Shown here piece after piece: positions 18,440-27,213 of a stretch of DNA of 64,000 bases. Every line of letters starts with the position of its first letter. The first letter of the stretch is position 1. The position numbers and the translations under genes are program-made. This stretch comes from CALMKX01 sp036274895 (GTDB lineage: Bacteria > Acidobacteriota > Thermoanaerobaculia > Multivoradales > SZUA-115), in the NCBI GenBank assembly GCA_036274895.1, contig DASUEU010000008.1, positions 164,582-228,581 on the forward strand, given 5' to 3'. The notes beneath the pieces were generated by a model. The model saw only the letters and a list, made by a program, of their open reading frames with translations. It was not told where the DNA came from and searched no databases.

Positions 18440-20611
18440 ATGGACAGCGCCGCTCCCAGCTCTTTGACCGGCTCCGTCGAGCGCCTGGTCTACGTCGACG
18501 AGGAGACCGGCTGGAGCGTGGTGCGCCTTCTGGTCGAAGGCCGGCCGGAGCCGGTCACCGCCGTGGGCCACCTGGTGGAGGTGCAAGCCGGGGAGAGCCT
18601 GGAGCTGACCGGCAGCTGGGAGGAGGACAAGCGCTTCGGCCGCCGCTTCAAGGTCGCCACCTTCCGCGCCGTGGTCCCCACCAGCCTCGCGGCGATCGAG
18701 CGCTACCTGGGCTCGGGCCTGATCCGCGGCATCGGCAAGACCATGGCCCGGCGCCTCGTGCAGCACTTCGGGGCCGGCACCCTGGAGGTCATCGACCGCA
18801 CCTCCGCCCGCCTGACCGAGGTCCCCGGCATCGGCGAGAAGCGCAGCGCCCAGATCCGCCAGGCCTGGGTCGAGCAGAAGGAGATCCGGGAGGTGATGCT
18901 CTTCCTCCAGGAGCGCGGGGTCGGCACCGGGCTCTCCGTGCGCATCTGGAAGGCCTACGGCAACCAGGCGGTGGCCGTGCTCAAGAGCGACCCCTATCGG
19001 CTGGCCGCCGAGGTCCACGGCATCGGCTTCAAGACCGCCGACCAGCTGGCGGCCCGCCTGGGGCTCGCGCCGGAAGCCCCCTCCCGCGCCGCCGCCGCGC
19101 TCGGCTACCTGCTCACCGAGGCGGCCGATCAGGGTCACCTCTTCCTGCCCTGGACGGTCCTGCGCGAGCGAGCCCTGGACCTGCTGGCGGCTCCCGGCGC
19201 GCCGGTCGAGGCCGAGCTGCGGCGGCTTTGCGTGGAGGGCAAGCTCTTCGCCCAGGGTGAGGTCGGCGACGAGGAGACCGCGGTCTACCTACCCGCCCTG
19301 TTCCGCGCCGAGGTCGGTCTCGCGGTGGGCATCGCCCGGCTGCGCCACGCCCCCGGGGCGCTCCTGGAGCTCGATCTCGAGCGTGCCCTCGCCTGGTTCG
19401 AGGCCCGCGAGGGGCTGTCCCTGGCCACGGCCCAGCGCGCGGCCATCGGTCGCGCCGTGACCAGCCGAGTGCTGGTCATCACCGGCGGTCCCGGCACGGG
19501 CAAGACCACCCTGGTGCGGGGCATCGTGGCGATCCTCGGTCGCAAGGGCCGCCGCATCCTGCTCGCCGCGCCCACCGGCCGCGCCGCCAAGCGCCTGAGC
19601 GAGGCGACCGGAGCCGAGGCCCGGACCGTGCACCGGCTGCTCGAATGGACACCTCGGAGCCAGGGCTTCCAGCGCGACCGAGAGCACCCCCTGGACGCCG
19701 ACCTGGTGCTCGTCGACGAGGCCTCGATGCTCGACGCCCCGCTGGCCCACGCCATCGTCGAGGCCCTGGCCGACGGCACCCAGCTGATCCTGGTGGGCGA
19801 CGTCGACCAGCTGCCGGCAGTCGGTCCCGGCAACGTGCTGGCCGACTTGATCGCGAGCGGGGTCGTCGAGGTGGTGCGCCTGACCGAAATCTTCCGCCAG
19901 GCCCAGCAGAGCCGCATCGTGGTCAACGCCCACCGCGTTCGCGACGGGGTGATGCCGGAGCTCGAGGCTCCCGAGGGCTCCGACTTCTTCTTCATCGAGA
20001 GGGCCGAGCCCGAGGCCCTGCTCGCCACCTTGGGCGAGCTGATCACCCGCCGGATCCCCACCCGCTTCGGCCTCGATCCCCTGCGCGACGTCCAGGTGCT
20101 CACGCCGATGAACCGCGGTCCCCTGGGAGTGGCGCGGATCAACCAGCTGCTGCGTGAGCTGCTCAACCCCAAGGGCAAGGAGCTGGTACGCGGTGGGCGG
20201 ATCCTGCGGGTGGGCGACAAGGTGATGCAGATCCGCAACAACTACGACCTCGAGGTGTGGAACGGCGACCTCGGGCGGCTGCTCGCCATCGACGACGAAG
20301 AGCAGACGGTGGCGGTGGACTTCGAGGGCAGACGGGTCGAGATCCCCTGGGCGGACCTCGACGAGCTGACCGCCGCCTACGCATGCTCGATCCACAAGAG
20401 CCAGGGCAGCGAGTACCCCTGCGTGGTCTTGCCCCTGCACACGCAGCACTACGTGATGCTGGAGCGCAACCTGCTCTACACCGCCCTGACCCGGGCACGC
20501 CGGCTGGCGGTGGTGATCGGAGAGAAGAGGGCGCTCGCCCTGGCGGTGCGCAACGTGCGCAATCGCCGGCGCTTCTCCCGCCTCGAAGAGCGGCTGAGAA
20601 GCGCCGGCTGA
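18440..20611 (+). CDS. recD2: ATP-dependent RecD2-like DNA helicase
   Basis: A 5'-3' superfamily 1B helicase of the RecD2 type, working without RecBC. The 723 residues start with an OB-like region (LTGSVERLVYVDEETGWSVV), then tandem helix-hairpin-helix repeats (for example LTEVPGIGEKR), then the motor: Walker A GGPGTGKTTLV, motif Ia APTGRAAKRL, Walker B LVDEASMLD, motif III LVGDVDQLPAVGPG, and the C-terminal motifs YACSIHKSQGSEYPCVV and YTALTRARR. I start at ATG 18440 rather than TTG 18383, whose extra 19 residues look non-coding. It ends 18 bp from the convergent polymer-forming protein gene. Confidence 0.95.
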   Translation: MDSAAPSSLTGSVERLVYVDEETGWSVVRLLVEGRPEPVTAVGHLVEVQAGESLELTGSWEEDKRFGRRFKVATFRAVVPTSLAAIERYLGSGLIRGIGKTMARRLVQHFGAGTLEVIDRTSARLTEVPGIGEKRSAQIRQAWVEQKEIREVMLFLQERGVGTGLSVRIWKAYGNQAVAVLKSDPYRLAAEVHGIGFKTADQLAARLGLAPEAPSRAAAALGYLLTEAADQGHLFLPWTVLRERALDLLAAPGAPVEAELRRLCVEGKLFAQGEVGDEETAVYLPALFRAEVGLAVGIARLRHAPGALLELDLERALAWFEAREGLSLATAQRAAIGRAVTSRVLVITGGPGTGKTTLVRGIVAILGRKGRRILLAAPTGRAAKRLSEATGAEARTVHRLLEWTPRSQGFQRDREHPLDADLVLVDEASMLDAPLAHAIVEALADGTQLILVGDVDQLPAVGPGNVLADLIASGVVEVVRLTEIFRQAQQSRIVVNAHRVRDGVMPELEAPEGSDFFFIERAEPEALLATLGELITRRIPTRFGLDPLRDVQVLTPMNRGPLGVARINQLLRELLNPKGKELVRGGRILRVGDKVMQIRNNYDLEVWNGDLGRLLAIDDEEQTVAVDFEGRRVEIPWADLDELTAAYACSIHKSQGSEYPCVVLPLHTQHYVMLERNLLYTALTRARRLAVVIGEKRALALAVRNVRNRRRFSRLEERLRSAG

Positions 20612-20629
20612 GAACGGCCCGGGCTCAAC

Positions 20630-22231
20630 TCACGTCTTGCCGTCGGTCCCTGGCCGGGTGTCCTCGCTGGGAGGAGCCGGCTCGATGGGCGGCAGGTCGA
20701 TCGGCGGCAGGGCGTAGGTCGGCTCCTCTTCCGCCGGCGGCTCCTCCCAGGGCGGCTCCTGTGGGGGCGGCTCCTGCGGAGAGGGCTCCTGGACCACCGG
20801 AGCACCACCCTCGGGGCCCCGGGTGCCGAAGCGGGTCAGCACCACCGCACCGACGCCGAAGATCACGGCGACGAAGTTGAGGAGCTTGCCGATCGCCACC
20901 AGCAGCCAGCCCGGCAGGGCCAGCAGGCCGCCGATCGAGACCAGCAGGGAGCCCGCCAGATGGGGTAGTGCGAGCACCGTGAGCCCGACCAGGATCAGGC
21001 CGAAGTCACTCTCAATCGAGAACCGGAAGCGGCCGCGTAGCCCCTCTCCCACTTGCTTGGCGACCGCCGTGTAACCGAGGAGCATGGCCGCCAGCAGCAA
21101 GATCGGCGCGGCGATCACCAGGGGGACCACCAGCAGGCAGCCGACGATGGTCAGGACCAGGCCCAGGATCAGCACCACCAGAACCGGTACGAAGAGGACG
21201 AAGGCCAGCAGGCCGAAGAGCCCTGCCTTGGCCCACTCGCGGGTGAGGGTGGTCTGCACCCGCCGGACCGGCCGCGGTGTGACCAGGAAGAGGGCGCAGG
21301 CCAGCAGCGCCAGGATGCCGAACTCCACCAGCTCCCAGAAGAAGCCCCAGAAGAAGGAGTCGTCGTCGCGCCAGCCGCCGAAGCCCGGACCCGGCCTCCA
21401 GCCCATGAACCAGCCCGGGCTGTGGCCGTCCCGCCGCCCACGGAAGCCCATGAAGGGCACTTCCGTGATCCCGCCCCGGACCTCGGCCCCCTCCTCCCGG
21501 TCGACGCGGCCGTTGACCGACACGACGCCGCGCAGCACCTGCGACTTCGGACCCAGGTACACCGAGCCGTTGACCGCCGTCACCTCGCCTTCGACCCGAC
21601 CCTCGACCCTGACGTTGCCGTTGATCGCCGCCACGTCGCCCCGGACCTCGCCGAGCACGGTCACCGAGCCCATCACGGCAGTGGCCTCGCGAGCCGTCTC
21701 GGAGCGCTCGATCACCAGGTCGTCGAAGATCGTGAACTGCTCGCCGGTGCGGTGGAGGTCCCCTCGATCGATCTCGGGCGGCTCTGGAGGTGCCGGCGGC
21801 GCGGGCGCCTCGGCCTCGGGGATCTCGGGCCGTTCCGCCGGTCTCGGAGCCGGGAGCTCGGGAGGGGTGGGACGCGAAACCTCGAGATCCTCCACGCCGA
21901 ACCCGAAGAGCCGGCGCTGCTCCGCCGGGGACAGCCGGGACAGGGCGATGACCCGCCCGGCCCGCTCGCGGAGCCACTCCCGCAGCGCCGGCTCGGGAAC
22001 CTTGGCGCCGTTGACTCGCACCTCGCTGCCGGCGACGGCGATGTGCTCGATGCCGAGCTGCGCTTCACGGGGGCGCAGGGTGACGCCTCCCGGCGAGATC
22101 TCGACGCGGTAGTCGCGCTCGATCTCTGCCTCGAGCTCGGAGCCCTGCTGCGCCTCGAGAGCGGGAACGGCCAGAACCAGCAACAGCAGGCCCCAGGAAA
22201 GGGCCCACCGACGACGATTAGGACTGTGCAT
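20630..22231 (-). CDS. Polymer-forming (bactofilin-like) membrane protein
   Basis: A 533-residue envelope protein. A signal peptide (about 1-28, ending ALEA) is followed by a sigma-regulated-looking soluble part and a Pro/Glu-rich linker (125-165). Next come short right-handed beta turns of bactofilin type, VTVLGEVRGDVAAINGNVRV and EGEVTAVNGSVYLG, around residues 190-250. Four to five membrane helices occupy about 300-440, followed by a Pro/Glu-rich tail. The function is unknown. It overlaps the anti-sigma-like gene by 14 bp, so it belongs to the ECF sigma operon and may be its output or a sensor. Confidence 0.75.
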   Translation of the reverse strand: MHSPNRRRWALSWGLLLLVLAVPALEAQQGSELEAEIERDYRVEISPGGVTLRPREAQLGIEHIAVAGSEVRVNGAKVPEPALREWLRERAGRVIALSRLSPAEQRRLFGFGVEDLEVSRPTPPELPAPRPAERPEIPEAEAPAPPAPPEPPEIDRGDLHRTGEQFTIFDDLVIERSETAREATAVMGSVTVLGEVRGDVAAINGNVRVEGRVEGEVTAVNGSVYLGPKSQVLRGVVSVNGRVDREEGAEVRGGITEVPFMGFRGRRDGHSPGWFMGWRPGPGFGGWRDDDSFFWGFFWELVEFGILALLACALFLVTPRPVRRVQTTLTREWAKAGLFGLLAFVLFVPVLVVLILGLVLTIVGCLLVVPLVIAAPILLLAAMLLGYTAVAKQVGEGLRGRFRFSIESDFGLILVGLTVLALPHLAGSLLVSIGGLLALPGWLLVAIGKLLNFVAVIFGVGAVVLTRFGTRGPEGGAPVVQEPSPQEPPPQEPPWEEPPAEEEPTYALPPIDLPPIEPAPPSEDTRPGTDGKT

Positions 22232-22835
22232 GGGAACGCCTCCTCCCCCCCACCAACGTATGAGCCATCTTGAGCGCGAACGCACCGCAAGCGAGCAGGA
22301 CGAGGGCGGCCGCCGCCGCACCGGGGGTCTGGGTCGTGGCGAAGATGTAGGAAGAGAACCGATCGAGCCGCTCGGTGAGCAGGGCCAGCTCGGTGGTGAA
22401 GCGTCCGAGCCCCTGGACTCCGTCGGCCAGCACCGCCATCAAGCCCGTCAGGCCCAGCTCGCTCCAGCCCAGCCGCTCGAACAGCGGGGGCAAAAGCCAG
22501 GGGCCGAGCACCAGGCTCAAGCCGGCCGCCAGGACCAGCGACACGGACAGGCCCTGGAACCAGCGGGAGCGCCACCAGGCACGGCGCTGCGCTGCGGTCT
22601 CCCGAGCCAGCCCGGCGAGGACCCGATCGGCGAAGCCCGGCGCGGGGCTCTCCCGCGGTACCTCGGCGAACAGCGCCGCCAGCTTCGCCTCGGCGAGGGA
22701 GTCGTCCTCCGCCGCCTCGGCGAGCAGCCAACGCTCGATCTCTTCGGGGTTCCAGGGCTGGTCTTTCACGGTTTCCGTCCGACTCTCGATCGGTTTTCGC
22801 TCTCTCGGGCTCCCCGGTACGGCCGGGGCACCCAT
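22218..22835 (-). CDS. Anti-sigma-factor-like membrane protein
   Basis: A 205-residue protein between an ECF sigma gene (6 bp away) and the polymer-forming protein gene (14-bp overlap). The N-terminal ~95 residues are charged and helical (EEIERWLLAEAAEDDSLAEA), followed by two membrane helices near 98-118 and 168-186. The HxxxCxxC zinc motif of classical anti-sigma factors is absent, so anti-sigma function is inferred from position and layout only. The ATG at 22835 lies in the loop of a GGGGCA/TGCCCC hairpin. A GTG at 22769 (VKDQPWNPEE) is an alternative start. Confidence 0.6.
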   Translation of the reverse strand: MGAPAVPGSPRERKPIESRTETVKDQPWNPEEIERWLLAEAAEDDSLAEAKLAALFAEVPRESPAPGFADRVLAGLARETAAQRRAWWRSRWFQGLSVSLVLAAGLSLVLGPWLLPPLFERLGWSELGLTGLMAVLADGVQGLGRFTTELALLTERLDRFSSYIFATTQTPGAAAAALVLLACGAFALKMAHTLVGGRRRSHAQS

Positions 22836-22842
22836 CTGCCCC
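22825..22842 (-). repeat. TAGGGGC-type hairpin at the sigma gene stop
   Basis: On the minus strand the TAG stop (22844-22842) runs directly into GGGGCA-GATGGG-TGCCCC, a 6-bp stem whose loop contains the ATG of the next gene. It is similar to the hairpins at 36766 and 60728. Confidence 0.5.
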
Positions 22843-23453
22843 TACGAGCCGGTGGCCCCCTCGGTTTCGGCCTCTCGCGGTCCCCAACCCCGAGCCGACA
22901 TCCTCAGGGCCAAGTCCTTGCGAGCACGGTGGATGTAGGTCTTGACCGTACCGAGCGGCAAGCCCATCACCTGCGCGATCTCCTCGTAAGCGAACCCTTC
23001 CTGGAAGCGTAGCACGAGCACTTCACGGTACTCGGAGCGCATCCCGGCCATGGCCACTTCGAGATGCGCGGCCAGATCCTTGCGCTCGGCGGCCAGCTCC
23101 GGACTGGGGCTGGTGGCATCCTCGAGGGTCTCGGCCAGGGGCCGCTCGTCGTCTCCCGCGGCGTCGAGGGAGACCGAGTCCGGGGTGCGCCGCCGCAGGG
23201 CGTCGATGGTCGTGTTGTGGGCGATCTTGAACAGCCAGCTCGACAGACGATGGCCTGGATCGAAACGGTCGAGGGCACGATAGGCCTTGAGGAAGGTCTC
23301 CTGGGCGAGATCCTCGGCCAGGGACGAGCTGCGCACCATGCGCAGGATGAGCGTGTAGATCGGCCGCTCGAAGCGGACCACGATCTCCTTGAAGGCCCGT
23401 TCCTCGCCGGCGAGCGCACGAGCAACGAGCTCGCTGTCATCGAGCTCACGCAC
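22842..23453 (-). CDS. ECF RNA polymerase sigma factor (RpoE-like)
   Basis: Directs RNA polymerase to envelope-stress-type promoters. The 203 residues carry region 2 (FERPIYTLILRMVRSSSLAE then DLAQETFLKAYRALDRFD and SSWLFKIAHNTTIDALRRR) and region 4 (REVLVLRFQEGFAYEEIAQV with MGLPLGTVKTYIHRARKDL), joined by an acidic linker. It is complete, unlike the short region-2 protein at 5682. It is the first gene of the sigma, anti-sigma-like, polymer-forming protein operon. Its TAG stop is part of a TAGGGGC hairpin. Confidence 0.95.
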   Translation of the reverse strand: MRELDDSELVARALAGEERAFKEIVVRFERPIYTLILRMVRSSSLAEDLAQETFLKAYRALDRFDPGHRLSSWLFKIAHNTTIDALRRRTPDSVSLDAAGDDERPLAETLEDATSPSPELAAERKDLAAHLEVAMAGMRSEYREVLVLRFQEGFAYEEIAQVMGLPLGTVKTYIHRARKDLALRMSARGWGPREAETEGATGS

Positions 23454-23583
23454 CTTGTTGGCTCCGGCCGATTGTACGGCGGCCCCAAAGCCGTGTTGCA
23501 GCGCCGTCCCAGGCCGGCCATGGCGGAGTCGCTGTGACTGCTAGACTACCCGGGCTCGCCCAGAATCTTCGAGGAGAAGACCG

Positions 23584-24138
23584 ATGCGGATGATGATCGC
23601 CACGACCCTCGCCCTCGCCCTCGCCCTGCCGGCGACCGCCGGCACCCTCGCCGGCGTCACCATGCCGGACCAGGCCACCGTCGGCAGCCAGAACCTCGTG
23701 CTCAACGGCATGGCTCTGCGCTCCAAGCTGATGTTCAAGGTCTACGTCGCCGGCCTCTATCTGCCCACCAAGGAGACCAGCTCCGAGAAGATCATGGCCG
23801 CCGACGGCGCACGGCACATGGTCATGCACTGGGTCCGCGACGTCGAGAAGGGCTCGATCTGCGGCGCCTGGGACGAGGGCCTCGCCGCCAACACCCCCAA
23901 CGCCTCGGCGGAGCTCCGGCAGGCCTTCGCCACCCTCTGCGGCTTCATGGCCGATGCCAAGGCGGGTGACGACTACGTCTTCTCTTACGTCCCCGGCACT
24001 GGCACGACGATCGAGGTCAAGGGCCAGCTGAAAGGCACCATTCCCGGCAAACCGTTCGCGGATGCCCTCTTCGCCTGCTGGATCGGGCCGAAGCCGGGCC
24101 CAGGGCAGGACTTCAAGAAGGCTCTGCTCGGCGGTTGA
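23584..24138 (+). CDS. Secreted chalcone-isomerase-like protein
   Basis: A 184-residue protein with a signal peptide (MRMMIATTLALALALPATAG). The mature part matches bacterial chalcone-isomerase-fold proteins: a short beta-rich start GVTMPDQATVGSQNLVLNGM, the hallmark FKVYVAGLYLP and the motif ARHMVMHWVRDVE. Bacterial members are generally periplasmic, probably bind fatty acids or other lipids, and lack flavonoid activity; the role here is unknown. It is divergent from the ECF sigma gene (130 bp) and might belong to its regulon, but I could not identify a shared promoter. Confidence 0.85.
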   Translation: MRMMIATTLALALALPATAGTLAGVTMPDQATVGSQNLVLNGMALRSKLMFKVYVAGLYLPTKETSSEKIMAADGARHMVMHWVRDVEKGSICGAWDEGLAANTPNASAELRQAFATLCGFMADAKAGDDYVFSYVPGTGTTIEVKGQLKGTIPGKPFADALFACWIGPKPGPGQDFKKALLGG

Positions 24139-24162
24139 GGGCAGTGGTCCGATAAAAAAAGA

Positions 24163-24186
24163 GAGGAGCGCTTGGCGGCGCTCCTC
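24163..24186 (-). terminator. Hairpin with A-run on its left, terminator-like on the minus strand
   Basis: The perfect 9-bp stem GAGGAGCGC/GCGCTCCTC has a 6-nt loop and is preceded on the plus strand by seven A's (24154-24160). Read on the minus strand it is a textbook terminator ending in T7, yet both neighbours are on the plus strand. On the plus strand it can still act as a weak hairpin terminator after the chalcone-isomerase-like gene. Confidence 0.5.
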
Positions 24187-24250
24187 CGCGGGAGGGATGA
24201 GAGGAGGATGTTGCCTCCCCGAAGCGGAACCCTACAATAAGCATAGCCAC

Positions 24251-26245
24251 GTGTCAATAAGAAAAAAGTCCCGTCGCCTCATTCAGACTCTCGCCGCGGG
24301 CCTCCTGGTTCTCGGGGCTTCGGCGCTGCCTGCCGTGGCCGAGAGTGTCCTGGCGACGCCCGCCGAGGTCGCCAGCTATGCGCTCGAGGCCCGACTGGAC
24401 GCCGAGCGCCACTCGATCGCGGGCGCGGGACGGATCCGCTGGCGCAACACCACCGCCCATCCGGCGAGCGAGCTACGCTTCCATCTCTATCTCAACGCCT
24501 TCCGGAACTCGGCTTCCTCCTTCCTCCGCCGCGAGGGGGCGGAGGAGATCCGCACCCTCGCGCGCGAGGGCTGGGGCTCGATCGAGCTGAGCCGCCTGAC
24601 GGCGCCAGGCGGCGCCGACCTGCTCGCCGCCCTCGAGCTCATCGCCCCCGAGGACGGCAATCCGGACGACGCCACCGTGGCCCGGGTTCCCCTGCCGAGC
24701 CCGGTGCCGCCCGGCGGCCAGATCGAGCTCGAGGTCGCTTTCGTCTCGCAGCTGCCCCGGGTGGTGGAGCGCACCGGCTTCAAGGATGACTTCCACTTCG
24801 TCGCCCAGTGGTTCCCCAAGCTCGGCGTCTTCGAGCAGGACGGCACCTGGACCTGTCCACAATTCCGCTACAACACCGAGTTCTTCGCCGACTTCGGCCG
24901 CTACGACGTCACCCTCGACATCCCCGGCGACTTCGTAGTCGGCGCCACGGGTGTGCGGCTTTCCCGCGAGCCGGCGGGTGCAGGCCGAGAGCGCCATCGC
25001 TACGTGCAGGCCGACGTCCACGACTTCGCCTGGACGGCCTGGCCCGACTTCGTGGACCTCGAGCGGACGTTCCGCCACCCGGGGCTGCCGGAGGTCCGGA
25101 TCCGGCTGCTGCTGCGTCCGGAGACCCGGGGCTTCGCCGACCGCTACTTCAAGGCCCTGGAGAACGGTCTGCGCTGGTTCGGCGAGTGGTACGGCCCCTA
25201 TCCCTACCCGACCCTGACCATGGTCGACCCACCCTGGGGAGCGGGCGCCGCGGGCGGCATGGAGTACCCCACCTTCATCGCCACCGGCACGCGGGTGCTC
25301 AACCCCCTCCTCTCCGGCTCCCCCGAGGCCGTGACCATCCACGAGCTCGGCCATCAGTGGTTCTACGGCCTCTTGGCGAGCGACGAGTTCCGCGAGTCCT
25401 TCCTCGACGAGGGCCTGACCACCTGGGCCACCGGGCGGGTGCAGAACCGCGCTTACCCGCCCCAGGTCTGGACCTACCGGGCCTGGGAGCTTCCCCTGCC
25501 GTTTCGCAGCGTCCGCCAGGAGAGGCCCCTCGACACCTCGGCCCGCTACTTCCGGCAGGCGACGCAGGATCCCATCGCCCGCACCGCCTGGGGCTATCTC
25601 GCCCCGCCCTCCTACCGGGCCCTGACCTACAGCAAGATGTCCCTGCTCATGGAGCAGGTCGAGCGTACCGTGGGCACCCCGGCCATGGAACGGGCCATGC
25701 GGGTCTACGCGGAGCGCTTCCGCTGGCGCCACCCGCGCACGGCGGATCTGGTTTCCACGCTCTCGAACGAGACCGGTCACGACCTCTTCCCCCTCTTCGC
25801 CCAGACCGTCGGCGGCTCGGACCTGCTCGACTACGCCGTCGAGAAGGTGTCCTCCTCGCCGAGGCGGACGATGGAAGGAGTCACCGGCGTGGGCGCCGAG
25901 CGCCGGACGGTCACTGCCGAGCCGGTGCCAGGGATCTGGGACAGCGAGGTTCTAGTGCGGCGGCTGGGCGGTGTCCAGGTGCCCGTGACGGTCGAGCTGC
26001 GTTTCGCCTCGGGAGTCACCGAACGGCGCACCTGGGACGGGCGCGAGCGCTGGGTGCGCTATCGCATCGAAGGCCCCGAGCTTTCAGCCGCCGTGGCCGA
26101 TCCCGACGCCGCGCAGGTGCTCGACGCCGACCGCCTGAACAATAGCCGGCGCACCGAGCCCGACCGCCGAGCCTCCCGCCGCTGGGCCCAGCGCCTGCGG
26201 TTCTGGGTCCAGAACCTTCTCGAGACCTTCGCCGAGCTGGCATGA
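24251..26245 (+). CDS. M1-family zinc metallopeptidase (secreted)
   Basis: An aminopeptidase-fold enzyme. The GTG start at 24251 gives a 664-residue protein with a good signal peptide (basic SIRKKSRRL, hydrophobic core, ALPAVAES). The M1 core has the substrate loop GAGAAGGMEYPTFIATG near 330 (GGMEY replaces the usual GAMEN) and the zinc site HELGHQWFYG with His364, Glu365 and His368. The third ligand is Glu387 in SFLDEGLTTWAT, 19 residues further on as expected. An ATG at 24197 would add 18 unlikely residues. The stop overlaps the next ATG by 4 bp, so the downstream membrane protein is coupled. Confidence 0.92.
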   Translation: MSIRKKSRRLIQTLAAGLLVLGASALPAVAESVLATPAEVASYALEARLDAERHSIAGAGRIRWRNTTAHPASELRFHLYLNAFRNSASSFLRREGAEEIRTLAREGWGSIELSRLTAPGGADLLAALELIAPEDGNPDDATVARVPLPSPVPPGGQIELEVAFVSQLPRVVERTGFKDDFHFVAQWFPKLGVFEQDGTWTCPQFRYNTEFFADFGRYDVTLDIPGDFVVGATGVRLSREPAGAGRERHRYVQADVHDFAWTAWPDFVDLERTFRHPGLPEVRIRLLLRPETRGFADRYFKALENGLRWFGEWYGPYPYPTLTMVDPPWGAGAAGGMEYPTFIATGTRVLNPLLSGSPEAVTIHELGHQWFYGLLASDEFRESFLDEGLTTWATGRVQNRAYPPQVWTYRAWELPLPFRSVRQERPLDTSARYFRQATQDPIARTAWGYLAPPSYRALTYSKMSLLMEQVERTVGTPAMERAMRVYAERFRWRHPRTADLVSTLSNETGHDLFPLFAQTVGGSDLLDYAVEKVSSSPRRTMEGVTGVGAERRTVTAEPVPGIWDSEVLVRRLGGVQVPVTVELRFASGVTERRTWDGRERWVRYRIEGPELSAAVADPDAAQVLDADRLNNSRRTEPDRRASRRWAQRLRFWVQNLLETFAELA

Positions 26246-27213
26246 CCAAAGCCCCGCCCCTGCTCGCCGACTTGCGCCACGGCGCCCGTGCCGTGCTCAT
26301 CCGGCCCCACGTAGTCGCGGCGCTGCTGCTGGTCAACCTGCTCGCGGCCTGGGTGCTGGTGGCGCCCCTGCGCGGAGTCCTGTCCGCGGAGCTCGACCAC
26401 AACCTGATGGGCGACGAGATGGCCACCGGGGCTTCCTGGCGCTGGTTCGACACCGTCGACCGCAAGCACCCTCTAGCCCTGGGCGATCTCGAGGCCTGGC
26501 ACGGCCTCTTGCGCGACGGTGGCGCCCGCTGGGACGCTCTCAAGAAGCTCTCTGGCCCGCCCCTTTCGGTGGCTCTGGCCGGGCTCTTCTTGTTCTGGGT
26601 GAGCGCGGTCTTCCACTGCGGCTTCCTCGGCACCCTGGCCGCCGAGCGCCGGGGCTTCGGCGCCGGCTGCGCTCACTTCGCCCTGCCGGTCTCCGCCCTG
26701 GCCTTCTTCGCCGGCCTCTCCTATGCCGGTGCCTACGCCCTGCTCTACGTGCAGACCGGCAAGTGGCTCGAGGACTGGCGCAGCTCCTTGGGCAGCGAAT
26801 GGCTCGCCATCGGCCTGACCTGGACGCGGCTGGGAGTGACCCTCGCCGCCGTCTTCCTGTTCAAGATCCTCTTCGACCTCTCGAAAGTCGCCCTGGTCGA
26901 ACGGGGGGGCTGGAACTGGCCCCTGGCCTTCTTCGTCGGATTCCGGGAGCTGCTGCGCTCGGGGCTGCGCTATTTCGGCCTGTCGGTGGTCTTCGGCCTC
27001 GGCCTCGCCCTGCTCGCCCTGTTGTGGAGTGTCCTGCCGGGCCGCTGGGCTCCCCAGAGCTGGCTCGCCCTGCTCGCGGTCTTCCTCCTCCAACAAGTCT
27101 TCCTGGGCACCCGCATCGCCCTGCGCCTCGGCCGCCTCGCCGCCTTCCAGGCCCACTTCACGGCCAGCCGGGCACGGCCGGAGACCCCACCCTACAAGGT
27201 CGAGCCTGCCTAG
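26242..27213 (+). CDS. Integral membrane protein of unknown function, coupled to the M1 peptidase
   Basis: A 323-residue polytopic membrane protein with about six to seven predicted helices (for example VVAALLLVNLLAAWVLVAPL near 30 and ALAGLFLFWVSAVFHCGFLG near 120). A soluble region at 48-105 contains DNLMGDEMATGASWRWFD-like acidic and aromatic residues after helix 1. I recognise no family. Its ATG overlaps the peptidase stop by 4 bp, so the two are made together and may form a complex at the membrane. Its end overlaps the convergent uppP stop by 4 bp. Confidence 0.75.
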   Translation: MTKAPPLLADLRHGARAVLIRPHVVAALLLVNLLAAWVLVAPLRGVLSAELDHNLMGDEMATGASWRWFDTVDRKHPLALGDLEAWHGLLRDGGARWDALKKLSGPPLSVALAGLFLFWVSAVFHCGFLGTLAAERRGFGAGCAHFALPVSALAFFAGLSYAGAYALLYVQTGKWLEDWRSSLGSEWLAIGLTWTRLGVTLAAVFLFKILFDLSKVALVERGGWNWPLAFFVGFRELLRSGLRYFGLSVVFGLGLALLALLWSVLPGRWAPQSWLALLAVFLLQQVFLGTRIALRLGRLAAFQAHFTASRARPETPPYKVEPA

